DNA of 64,000 nucleotides, from contig DATKRK010000042.1 of NCBI GenBank assembly GCA_035532215.1, positions 1 through 64,000 on the forward strand, given 5' to 3'. A program made the position numbers and the translations under genes. Of the stretch, positions 45,430 through 53,580 are shown piece after piece. The DNA comes from JAICIG01 sp035532215. Lineage in GTDB: Bacteria; Planctomycetota; Planctomycetia; Pirellulales; JAICIG01. How positions within the stretch are numbered: position 1 is the stretch's first letter; every line of letters starts with the position of its first letter. The notes under the pieces are model-generated. The model was not told the origin of the DNA, searched no databases, and worked only from the letters and a program-made list of their open reading frames with translations.

Positions 45430-46890
45430 TTAGCCCCAGAGTGAATTTCGAGAGGAAAGCCGGTAGCCGAACGGCACGCCGCTGCGATTGCTTTGGCCGC
45501 AGAGCAACGGCCCCATGATGTTGCCGCCTTGCACGTCGCGGCTTGCCGCTTCGATTGCACGCGGGGCGGCAATCGCCAGACTGATAGCCAGGTCGGCATG
45601 GCCCGATTCGCGGTCGCTCGGGGCGACCAGCTTGCAATGATTGAACCCGCGCTCCTCGATGGACAGCCGCTGCAAGTCCGCAATCAATTGCGGGTCGGGG
45701 TAAAGCTCGATTTGCTTCTGTCGGAAAATCTGCATCAGGCTCGTCGCCATCAACGACAAGTTGCTCGCCACGAAAGTCATCTCGATGCACCGGACGCCGG
45801 CCGCGGTCAACTCCTGAACGAGCAGGCCGGCTTGATGCGGGTCGTAAACCACGTCGGCAGAGAAGCCGCGGGCAGTCGTTTCGACGGTTTCGCGAACGGA
45901 GATTAGGTCGACCATGCCCCGGGCGATCGGCGACCACGATTGGCACAAGGCAACGTGAATTCGGTTGGTCCGTGGGTCAGAGCCGAGCAGCGTCATCGCC
46001 GAGCGGTCGCGTTTCGTGCTCAGGTCCAGGCCGATCGTATATTCGATGCCTTCCTCGGGGGCGTAAGTCGCCTCGGTGCGCTTGATGCAAGCCAAGATGT
46101 CGGCTTGCTCGATGGCATCGCCGCCGCCGGGCGACCAGATGCCGCGAAACAGGCGATTGAATCGCGTCGGGCTGTTGCGCCGTCGGGCTTCCTCGATGTC
46201 GGCGGGGTTCAGCCAAGACGCCGGCTGGGTGTGCTGGCGGAAGTCCCAATTGTCCGAAGTGCGGGCGAGCTCGCGCCAGTCGGCTTGCCAGCTTCGGGTG
46301 TGGCCGGCGTTGGTGGCGATGATCCCTAAGCCGTTGGCCATCTTCGTGAGGTTGTCGAACAGCGTCTCGGCGAATTCCCGGTTCTCGACGTGAACCAGCT
46401 CGTCCAGGGCGACGACTGAGGGGCGGCTTCCGTGGGCTGAAGGCGCGTCGGCGGCCTCAATTTGGATCGTGCTGCCCGTCTGCCGGCAGATAACCCGCCA
46501 GTTCTGCACGTCGATGTACGGCTCTAGGGCGGGATTGAGCGAGAGTGTCGTCCTGATCGCCTTGCGGACTTCGTCGGCCTGGTCGCTGTCGGCGGCGCCG
46601 CACTGAATCAGCAGTTCGCGGCGGCTGAACACGAGCAGCCACAGCAACGCCAAGGCCATGTCGGAGGTTTTCGATGCCCCTTTGACGCATTCCCACTAGT
46701 AGCGGCCGACGGGCGGGCGCTTGCCGGCGGCAACCGCCTGGAGGCTTGGGGCGAGTGCTGTATAGCGCTCACGCTGAAACGGCTGCATGACGGCCGAGAA
46801 TTGCACCGGGCCATCGGGCGTTGCTACGTTCACCTGGCCGAAGAAGTGCATCGGGTCGGCGGCATTTCGTCGGAACTCGGAGGATTTCAT
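45430..46890 (-). pseudogene. terL: Terminase large subunit with an in-frame TAG
   Basis: Start 46890 (MKSSEFRRNAADPMHFFGQV). At 46698-46696 a TAG interrupts ...GKRPPVGRY-stop-WECVKGASKTSDMALALLWL. The Walker A (VKGASKTSD) follows directly, then SVVALDELVHVE (Walker B) and the nuclease part (IGLDLSTKRDRSAMTLLG, VVYDPHQAG). Without read-through only 64 residues are made. The frame is otherwise intact to the TAA at 45430, about 486 codons, normal for TerL. Motor of DNA packaging. The start overlaps the small-subunit-position gene (ATGA). Confidence 0.85.
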
Positions 46891-47402
46891 TCCTGGCCTC
46901 CATTTTGTGGCTCTGGAGATGTTTGTTTGACGGGCGCGGCATCCAACGCCCCAGAACGCAACTCGGCGTATAGGGCGTCAATTTCGGCCTCCTGGCTGCG
47001 CTCAAGCCGCAAGAGCCTGATTGCCTTGTCGCGCGACTCAGCGCCCTTGGCTGCCTCTTTGCTGAAGTGCAACCGCTCGGCAGGTGAGAGCCGGTCGTAT
47101 TCGATAGCGAGCCAGCGCTGAGCTAATTCGACGTGCTTTTGCCATCGCACGGCTACGTCGATCGCTGAGGCGGCCGCTACGTCGATCTCGCCATAGCGCT
47201 TGATTACCCTGGCTTCCAGGAAGTGGCCGAACTTGTTCACCCGGTTGGCTGCGCGGCGGCAGCCTTTGGGCCATCTATGGGCGCGCAATCCATGAGCGAG
47301 CCGATTCGGACCGCCTCGCCGCTTGACTGGAGAGGCGTCGGCCGGCGCATCATCGGCATGCGTCGCAGTGCTAAGCAGTTGTGGGTTGTCGGGTTGCGTC
47401 AT
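46887..47402 (-). CDS. Phage protein in terminase small-subunit position (171 aa)
   Basis: MTQPDNPQLLSTATHADDAP then RRGGPNRLAHGLRAHRWPKG and long charged helices (HFLEARVIKRYGEIDVAAAS, RLHFSKEAAKGAESRDKAIR). Basic N-terminal region and helical C-terminus fit a DNA-binding terminase small subunit, and it overlaps the terL start by 4 bases. Sequence match to a specific TerS family is not evident to me. Confidence 0.5.
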   Translation of the reverse strand: MTQPDNPQLLSTATHADDAPADASPVKRRGGPNRLAHGLRAHRWPKGCRRAANRVNKFGHFLEARVIKRYGEIDVAAASAIDVAVRWQKHVELAQRWLAIEYDRLSPAERLHFSKEAAKGAESRDKAIRLLRLERSQEAEIDALYAELRSGALDAAPVKQTSPEPQNGGQE

Positions 47403-47485
47403 TTTTCAAAGTTTTATGGTGCAATCATCTTGTGAGGGTGTTGCCTCGTTGAATGCGAGCGGCCGAGCGCAGCCCCGAGCCGGGG

Positions 47486-48577
47486 TCAGTCGCCAGAATC
47501 ATCCTCGCCGCTAATCGACAACAGCCGCTCTGTGATCTGGGGAAGGTCGGCGCGTCCGCCAAGTCGAGCATCGCCGATAACCGCGAGCGTCTTGCCGAGG
47601 AGCGGCTGAAGGCCGAAGTTGGTCCCCAGGCTCGCGAGGGTCGGCGCCGCCGAGTTCCGTTCGCCGACGAGCCGCCGCAGCACGCGGGCAACCGTTTCCT
47701 TGCCGCTTCGCTTGGGGCCGATCAACATCAAGATCTTGTGTTGGCTGGTGTCGGGCAACAGCGAGTACCCGAACCATTCGCGCAGCGTGTCAATGCTGTC
47801 GGGATCGTCGGGCCAGAGCGTTTGCAAGAATTTCTGCCATTCGACGGGCGCCGGCGCGTCGCGCTCAAAATCGAAGTCCAGGCCGCACGTCGAAAAGAGG
47901 CGGGGAGTAAGCGGCCGACAGAGCCTCTCCGCGCCGTCCAAGTAGCCGGGCAGATGAACCATCATGTTTCGGCACACGAGCGTTTCAGACGCCGGAAACG
48001 GCGCGTCAGAGCCCGGCAGCCATGCCGGCGCCTCGACGTGCGAGCCGAGCAACGTCTGCGCCTGCAATTGCATCAGGCAATTCGCGGTAATCCCGGTCGT
48101 CAACTTGGCAAAGTGCTGATTCAGATGGCCCGCCAGGTGCGAACGAACCTCGCTCAGCGGGAGTTCGCCGTACCAGCCCTTGCGCCAGAGCCAGAACGTG
48201 CCTCGCCAGAATCGCACTTGATAAACGCCGTCCAGTTCGCCCGACTTCAAGTAACTCGCTACCTCGGTCGCCCTCCCGCGCTGCACGGCGATATCGACTG
48301 CCTCCAGCCACGCTGCGCGGGCCTCGCGGGCGATGCGACAATCCTCGACCTCCCAGAGCACGAGCCGCACGGCATGGCGCTTGAGCAGCTCGCGCCGGCA
48401 GGCCGCGTAAGAGTCGAGCGCTGCCGCCGGGATTGCGAGTTTGCCGCTGGCGACGTCGATCTCGACCTGATAGCCGCCGGGCGCGGCGGTGAACGTGATA
48501 GCGCCCAAGATGTTGATTTCTGCGCCGGGCGGGGATTTCGCTTTTCCGTTGCCGACCTTTGCTCTTGCCTGTAACAT
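47486..48577 (-). CDS. P4-type phage/plasmid primase-helicase, C-terminally truncated
   Basis: 363 aa from ATG at 48577 (GGAG nine bases upstream). Middle part has the D5_N-like region (PGYLDGAERLCRPLTPRLFS, WQKFLQTLWPDDPDSIDTLR), then SF3-type helicase Walker A (MLIGPKRSGKETVARVL) and Walker B (TLAVIGDARLGG), SISGED and an immediate stop. Family members usually continue 200-300 residues beyond that motif, so the end is deleted. Upstream small genes are on the same strand. Confidence 0.75.
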   Translation of the reverse strand: MLQARAKVGNGKAKSPPGAEINILGAITFTAAPGGYQVEIDVASGKLAIPAAALDSYAACRRELLKRHAVRLVLWEVEDCRIAREARAAWLEAVDIAVQRGRATEVASYLKSGELDGVYQVRFWRGTFWLWRKGWYGELPLSEVRSHLAGHLNQHFAKLTTGITANCLMQLQAQTLLGSHVEAPAWLPGSDAPFPASETLVCRNMMVHLPGYLDGAERLCRPLTPRLFSTCGLDFDFERDAPAPVEWQKFLQTLWPDDPDSIDTLREWFGYSLLPDTSQHKILMLIGPKRSGKETVARVLRRLVGERNSAAPTLASLGTNFGLQPLLGKTLAVIGDARLGGRADLPQITERLLSISGEDDSGD

Positions 48578-48630
48578 GCTATTGTTCTCCAATCTTTGCC
48601 CGGCGCCGTGCTCGCGGTTAGCCGGGCTTT

Positions 48631-48801
48631 TCATTTCTTCTCGTTTCGGCCCATTCGCCTCTCGGCCCGCTCGATCAGCCACGCCGCCAGCGCCTCGATC
48701 GTCTCATCGCTCACCTCCTCGCCGGTCGTGCGGACCTCCCAGCGAGAGCCATCCTCCACCAGCTCGGCGGACTTGGGGCGGCGCGCGGCCTGGGGGCTCA
48801 T
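48631..48801 (-). CDS. Small protein (56 aa) of the phage island
   Basis: MSPQAARRPKSAELVEDGSR then VRTTGEEVSDETIEALAAWL and a basic C-terminus. Start overlaps the stop of the 48798-48986 gene by 4 bases (ATGA), supporting translation. Function unknown. Confidence 0.5.
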   Translation of the reverse strand: MSPQAARRPKSAELVEDGSRWEVRTTGEEVSDETIEALAAWLIERAERRMGRNEKK

Positions 48802-48986
48802 GTCGCGGCGGCCTCCGGCTGGGGCTGGCGGACGATGGCCTTGTTGCGGGCGGCGCGCTCGCGGGCGATAGCCGAACGCAGCAGGATGCGCAGTGAGTGG
48901 GCCTCGGCGTCGATCTCCTCGAGCCGGGTGCGGATGGCGTCGGCCGTCAGGGATCGGAGGGCGGAGAGTGCATGGGCGGCGTCCAT
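48798..48986 (-). CDS. Small helical protein (62 aa) of the phage island
   Basis: MDAAHALSALRSLTADAIRT and RLEEIDAEAHSLRILLRSAI form one long amphipathic helix; ends PQPEAAAT. Coupled to the following gene. The frame is continuous upstream, through a TAG at 49041, with the 49041-49199 fragment. No family recognised. Confidence 0.45.
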   Translation of the reverse strand: MDAAHALSALRSLTADAIRTRLEEIDAEAHSLRILLRSAIARERAARNKAIVRQPQPEAAAT

Positions 48987-49040
48987 GCAGGCATCGTAGG
49001 CGGCCGCCGTCAGGCAATGCAGACCGGATGCTACCGGATA

Positions 49041-49199
49041 CTACGCGGTTATTACCGCGCGGCCATCAATGATCGAGTTCGAGTATCCGCCTTTGCCCTT
49101 GCCGCCGGGCAGATTGATGTAGGCCGACAGTTCCGGGTTGGCTTTGATGGCGCGCTTGAGTTTGTCGGCCGCCCTGTCGTGGCCGCTTTTATTTTTTAA
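49041..49199 (-). pseudogene. Orphan coding segment in frame behind the 49200 TAG
   Basis: Directly after the TAG stop of the upstream gene the same frame reads LKNKSGHDRAADKLKRAIKA, NPELSAYINLPGG and GGYSNSIIDGRAVITA before a second TAG. The composition looks coding, and no start codon is present. Either the old C-terminus of the upstream gene cut off by a stop mutation, or a leftover of another gene. Confidence 0.4.
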
Positions 49200-49733
49200 C
49201 TAGTCCGTCGTCGCGGCGCGTAATTCGACCAGCGCTTCGATGATTTCTCCGGGCGCCGTTTCCAGAGCAATCGGGGGCGCGTTGCCGATTTGCAGCTTTC
49301 CGTCTCCCAGATAGACGCATGTTGCCGCCTCCACGCCGGGCATCCTGGCGCCGCCCAGCCCCTTGACGATTTCGCGCGCGACGGCTTCAGCCGACCCGGC
49401 CATCGAGCGCAGCTTTTTCCATTCGGCGCCATGCTCGATGCCGCCTACGTGGCCATCGCCGTTTTGGCAGAGGCGCACGAGCTCATCGGCCAGCGTTTTT
49501 TGCCGATTCGTCAGGAATACAATCGTTTCGCGGTCGTATTGTTGGCATTGCGCGTTTTCGATTCTCTCGAACGTGTCAAGGTAACTTGTCGCGACTTCGA
49601 CCAGATAATCGAGGCTCACGGGCTTCCGCTCGCGATGGTCGCTGATGATTGCATCATCAATCGCCGGGTCGTAGATGCTGGCGGTGGGGCGTCCGTATTC
49701 GTCAGTCTTGGGCGCCTTGGACTTCTTGGCCAT
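49200..49733 (-). CDS. Uncharacterised phage-island protein (177 aa)
   Basis: Start at 49733 (MAKKSKAPKTDEYGRPTASI) with GGGAG six bases upstream. Helical centre (VEVATSYLDTFERIENAQCQ, ETIVFLTNRQKTLADELVRL) and a compact end (GGARMPGVEAATCVYLGDGK, APGEIIEALVELRAATTD). Ends at a TAG inside ACTAGT, the same hexamer that carries the terL TAG. No family recognised. Confidence 0.6.
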   Translation of the reverse strand: MAKKSKAPKTDEYGRPTASIYDPAIDDAIISDHRERKPVSLDYLVEVATSYLDTFERIENAQCQQYDRETIVFLTNRQKTLADELVRLCQNGDGHVGGIEHGAEWKKLRSMAGSAEAVAREIVKGLGGARMPGVEAATCVYLGDGKLQIGNAPPIALETAPGEIIEALVELRAATTD

Positions 49734-49853
49734 GATTTCTCCCTGTTGGGACCGGGCCACGCGGCGGGCGAGCACAGGGAGAGGCTTGCCGCGCCGCATG
49801 GGCCGTTCGTCCGACGCCTCTTGCAAGTAAGCGCCGGCCGTCCCGTTGCGGCA

Positions 49854-50000
49854 TTATACCCGCTTGCCCTTTTCCAGCGCCTTCATCGCGCGCCAAATCG
49901 TCGCCGACGAGAACCCCGCCGCGCTCATCAGACGATTCCATTCGCTCCGCGGCTTGTCCTTCAGTTGTTCATTGCGAACCGGATCGCACAGGTTAAGATG
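49854..50000 (-). pseudogene. C-terminal fragment of a DNA-binding-like protein at the island edge
   Basis: The frame ends LKDKPRSEWNRLMSAAGFSS-ATIWRAMKALEKGKRV, a helix-turn-helix-like tail. No plausible start codon lies between it and the divergent gene at 50056, so it looks cut at its 5' end. This may mark the right end of the phage island near 50.0 kb. Attachment repeats were not found. Confidence 0.4.
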
Positions 50001-50055
50001 GACTCGATGCGCAAGTCGGCAGGCGTGAAAACTCTTTCTAGGTTCTGTACAGCGC

Positions 50056-50499
50056 GTGAACAAAGCTTTCGTCAAAGAGCCCGAGGACACCGGGACGGCG
50101 CATTGCCCGCGTTGCGGGTCGCTGGGCGTGCCGGTGGGCGACGCGACGCTTTCGGCGCAGCTCTCGGCCGACGACCGCCGTAATCTGCCCGAGACGGCCT
50201 GGTTCTGCCCGTTTCCGCGCTGCGAGGTCGCGTATTTCGACCAGTTCGAGCGGACCGTGGCGGCCGACCGTCTTTCGCGGCCCGCTTATCCGAAAGACCC
50301 CGACGCGCCGATCTGCGGCTGCTTCGGCTTCACCTGCGACGAGATCGAGGCCGACGTGCGCGAAGGCGGCGCCAGGCGCGTCCGCGAACTGCTGGCCAAA
50401 TCCAAGTCGCCCGAAGCCCGCTGCACCACGATGTCGCCCAGCGGGCAATGCTGCACGGGCGAAGTGCAACGGTATTTCATGAAGCTGCGGGGCGGATGA
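50056..50499 (+). CDS. CopZ-like zinc/[2Fe-2S] metallochaperone domain protein
   Basis: 147 aa, GTG start. Cys motifs: CPRCGSLGVPV, WFCPFPRCEVAYFD and DAPICGCFGFTCDEIEADV, then CTTMSPSGQCCTGEV. This is the layout of the zinc-binding plus BFD-like [2Fe-2S] N-terminal half of Archaeoglobus CopZ, without the C-terminal HMA domain. Probably handles copper or iron-sulfur clusters. Convergent with the cytochrome gene; a palindromic element lies between. Confidence 0.8.
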   Translation: MNKAFVKEPEDTGTAHCPRCGSLGVPVGDATLSAQLSADDRRNLPETAWFCPFPRCEVAYFDQFERTVAADRLSRPAYPKDPDAPICGCFGFTCDEIEADVREGGARRVRELLAKSKSPEARCTTMSPSGQCCTGEVQRYFMKLRGG

Positions 50500-50503
50500 A
50501 TTG

Positions 50504-50590
50504 GGTTCCAGGTTCCAAGTTTCAGGTTCCAGATTATAGGGGCGAGCTGAAAACCTCGATCAGCCAACCTGGAACCTGGAACCTGGAACC
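50504..50590. repeat. Family H palindromic element (GGTTCCAGGTTCC)
   Basis: GGTTCCAGGTTCCAAGTTTC on the left, AACCTGGAACCTGGAACC on the right. Lies between convergent stops. The TAG stop of the minus-strand cytochrome gene (50590-50592) is formed at the edge of the element. Could serve as a bidirectional terminator. Confidence 0.8.
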
Positions 50591-53568
50591 TATTTCCCCG
50601 CCCGCGCCGGCACGTCGGATTCGAGATACCGCCAGTTCTTGATGAACGAGATCAAATCGGCCATGTCCTGCTTGGAGAGATCGCGCTCCAGGCCGTCGGG
50701 CATCAGCGAAATGCCGTTGGAACGCAGCTCTTCGATCTCGCTGCGCAACAGCGAGACGACCTTGTTCTCGGGCATCTTCAAGGTGACCGACGAGGCCGTT
50801 TCAGCGGCGATGACGCCCACCAACGACTGGCCGTCGGCCGTGACGATCGAATAGCTGACGTAGTTGTTGTCGATCGCCTTGCTCGGCTGCAGGATGTCGA
50901 TCAGCAGTTGCTCTTGGGTTTTGGTCCGCGAGTCGGCGATGCTCGGCGCCACGTCGACGCCCAACTCGCCGATGCGGTGGCAGGTGGTGCAAGTCTTTTT
51001 GAAGATCGCCCGGCCGTGCTGGGGGTCGGCCTTCAACTCCAACGCCGCGCGATAGTCGGCCAAGACCTGCGAGCGATCGGCCGGCAACGCGGCGGCCAAC
51101 AGTTCGGCGGCCCGAGCGCGGAGCTTGGCGTCGGGATGTTTGACCAGGCGCCCGGCTTGCAGCGGATCGAGCTCTGTCGCGCGAATCTTGTCGGCGGCGA
51201 TTTGGTCGAGCAACAGCGTCACCCGCTGAGGATTGGCCAGCAATGCGCCCAGCATCGCCCGCCGAACCGTCGGCGTTTGCTGCTGCAGGCTGTCCAAGAG
51301 GACGGCCGCCACGTCCGGCGACGAGTGAACCGCCAACGCGGAGACCGCCCGCACCCGCAAAGACTGGTCGGCTTCGCCTTCGACCATGGCGATGAGCGCC
51401 GGTCCGGCGAGCTCGTAATCGGCGAATTCGAGCAAGGCGATCGCCTGCTCGCGCACGTCGGCGGGCGCCTCGGCGTCGCGAGCCGTTTTCGCGGCCTGCT
51501 CGAAGAGCCGCCGCACCTCGTCGGCCGCCGGCCGGCCGGCAAGCATTCGATCGAGCGAGGCGCCTCGCGAGCGCAGGCCCTTGGCCAGTCCTAACACGAC
51601 GGCGCCTTGAATTCGCGCGGTCTCGCCGCCTTGCGGCAGAGCCGAAACGGCGGCGGCGACGGCAGCGACCTCATCGGCATGCTTTCCGGCGCCGACCAAT
51701 TGGGCCAGCTCGCCGACGAGTTCCAAACGCCCGGCGTGGGCCTGGTCCTGCGAGGCCGCGGCGTTCAGCACGGCCGTCAACAAGGCGCCGGGCTGGCCGC
51801 CGACCGAACTGGCCGCGGCGCGCCGCGTCCAAACGTCATTCGCGCCGGCCAGTGCGATCCAGGCCAAGGCCGCCGTCGCCTCCGGGCCCGGTGCGGCGCC
51901 AAGGCTCAATGCGACTTGGAACCGCAATCGCAGGTCGGCGTCGGCGGCGAGCTTGAGCACGCGTTTGCTCAACTCGGCGTTTCCGGCCAACTGCCCTTCG
52001 GCCAACAGCACGGCTTGCTCGCGGACGCGGGGATGAGCGTCGTCGAGCGCGGCTTGCAGCACGGCGTCGGAAAGCGCGCCCAGACCTTGCAAGGCCCACA
52101 AGGCGTGCATGCGAGTCCGGGGATCGGCCGCAGTTTTCGCCAGCTTCTCCAAGGGGCCTTGCACCGAGCGATCTTGCCTTTCATAGAGCAGCCGGGCGGC
52201 CGTTTCACGCACCCAAGAGTTCTTGCTGTGCAGGGCGTCGACCAGTTCGGCCGCCGCCAGCTTCGCCAACTGCGGCGTTGCGCCGTGCTTGTCGGCGTCG
52301 GCCGGCAGAATGCGATAAATCCGCCCGCGATCGTCGCCGTAGCGCAGATCGGGCCGGTTTTTCAATTCCTCGGGCACGAATTGCGGATGCTCGATCACGC
52401 ATCGGTACATGTCGACGACGTACAGCGCGCCGTCGGGGCCGGTTTCCAGATTCACCGGGCGAAACCAGGCGTCGGGCGAGGCCAGGAATTCGACCCCTTC
52501 GCGCGCCGGGTGCGAAACGAACGTCGCCCCGGCCGGTTCGAGCACTTCGCGATGGACCAGGTTGCCCGTCGGCTCGCAAGTAAAGCCGTTGCCGTAAAAC
52601 TCGGCCGGCAAAGCGTCGCCGCGGTAGATTTCCACGCCGCAGGCGGCGGTGAACTGGCCCGCGTGCAAGATCGACGTGGTCCAGGCCTGGCTGAGCGGGT
52701 AAACGTGCGAAGCTTCGCCCGAAGCCGCTACGTCGTTGACCACCGCCGCGACGGTCAACAGCGGATTGCGCGCCAGGTAGTGCTCGGCCAACACGACGTG
52801 CATCAGCGGATTGCGATTGCTGCAATTGAAGCGGTTGCCGAAGTCGTCGAACGTGAGGCCGAACTGCCCCGTGCCCGAGATCGCCTGGCAGTCGCCCGAG
52901 CGCGGCTCGAAGCGAAAATCTCGGCCGCTGATCGAGAGCGGCTTGTCGCCCCCTTGGCGGCGATTCACCACGCTGCCGCCGCGCAGGCCATTGGAGACGT
53001 AGATGCGGTTATCGAGCGCGAAGCGGGGGTGGTTGGCGCGCAACTGAGGGTTTTCTTCGGCGAAGCCGGTGAACCACGTTTCGCGATGGTCGGCCTTGCC
53101 GTCGCCGTCGGAGTCCTGCATCCATTCGACCTTGCCGGAAAACGTGACGAACGCGCCCCCCTTCCACGGCTGCACGCCGGTGGCGAACAGCAACTCGTCG
53201 GCAAACACGTGCGCCGTTTCGAACCGCCCGTCGCCATCGCGATCTTCCAGCAGCTTGACTCGCGAAAGCGGGGGCCGCCCTGCTCCGGGACCGTTTGGAT
53301 AATCGCGCATCTCGACGACCCACAGCCGGCCGAATTCATCGAAGCGGATGGCCACCGGATCGATCACTTCAGGTTCGGCGGCGACGATTTCCGCTTTGAG
53401 CCCTGGGGGCAGATGGAAATGCGCCAGCGAGCCTTCAGGGCTCAAAGGGCTTTTCACGGCCGCAACGCTTTGAGGCTCGGCGCTCAGCCCAACTGGGGCA
53501 TGAGCGACGAAGGCGAGCAGCGCCAAGACCGATGCGATCCGTTGCAATCGCACTCTACACGCGAGCAT
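50590..53568 (-). CDS. PVC-type membrane-bound dehydrogenase / HEAT / cytochrome c protein
   Basis: 992 aa. Signal peptide (IASVLALLAFVAHAPVGLSA). Residues 50-420: beta-propeller (DPVAIRFDEFGRLWVVEMRDY, KLLEDRDGDGRFETAHVFAD, LETGPDGALYVVDMYR). Residues 430-830: HEAT-like repeats. Residues 850-990: c-type cytochrome with haem motif CTTCHRIGELG and distal Met near PENKV/ISLMPDGLE. Dozens of such paralogues occur in planctomycetes; substrate unknown, presumed periplasmic oxidation. Confidence 0.9.
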   Translation of the reverse strand: MLACRVRLQRIASVLALLAFVAHAPVGLSAEPQSVAAVKSPLSPEGSLAHFHLPPGLKAEIVAAEPEVIDPVAIRFDEFGRLWVVEMRDYPNGPGAGRPPLSRVKLLEDRDGDGRFETAHVFADELLFATGVQPWKGGAFVTFSGKVEWMQDSDGDGKADHRETWFTGFAEENPQLRANHPRFALDNRIYVSNGLRGGSVVNRRQGGDKPLSISGRDFRFEPRSGDCQAISGTGQFGLTFDDFGNRFNCSNRNPLMHVVLAEHYLARNPLLTVAAVVNDVAASGEASHVYPLSQAWTTSILHAGQFTAACGVEIYRGDALPAEFYGNGFTCEPTGNLVHREVLEPAGATFVSHPAREGVEFLASPDAWFRPVNLETGPDGALYVVDMYRCVIEHPQFVPEELKNRPDLRYGDDRGRIYRILPADADKHGATPQLAKLAAAELVDALHSKNSWVRETAARLLYERQDRSVQGPLEKLAKTAADPRTRMHALWALQGLGALSDAVLQAALDDAHPRVREQAVLLAEGQLAGNAELSKRVLKLAADADLRLRFQVALSLGAAPGPEATAALAWIALAGANDVWTRRAAASSVGGQPGALLTAVLNAAASQDQAHAGRLELVGELAQLVGAGKHADEVAAVAAAVSALPQGGETARIQGAVVLGLAKGLRSRGASLDRMLAGRPAADEVRRLFEQAAKTARDAEAPADVREQAIALLEFADYELAGPALIAMVEGEADQSLRVRAVSALAVHSSPDVAAVLLDSLQQQTPTVRRAMLGALLANPQRVTLLLDQIAADKIRATELDPLQAGRLVKHPDAKLRARAAELLAAALPADRSQVLADYRAALELKADPQHGRAIFKKTCTTCHRIGELGVDVAPSIADSRTKTQEQLLIDILQPSKAIDNNYVSYSIVTADGQSLVGVIAAETASSVTLKMPENKVVSLLRSEIEELRSNGISLMPDGLERDLSKQDMADLISFIKNWRYLESDVPARAGK

Positions 53569-53580
53569 ATCCCGACACCC

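Noticed and set aside
39200..50050. Phage island using TAG as a sense codon (code 15)
   Set aside because: The gene at 43694 ends properly at TAG, and indels elsewhere show ordinary decay. Two in-frame TAGs are not enough.
39200..50060. Attachment site direct repeats of the island
   Set aside because: Compared the two borders by eye (GTGAAACAATAACTT versus GTGAACAAAGCTTTC); similarity is too weak to call.
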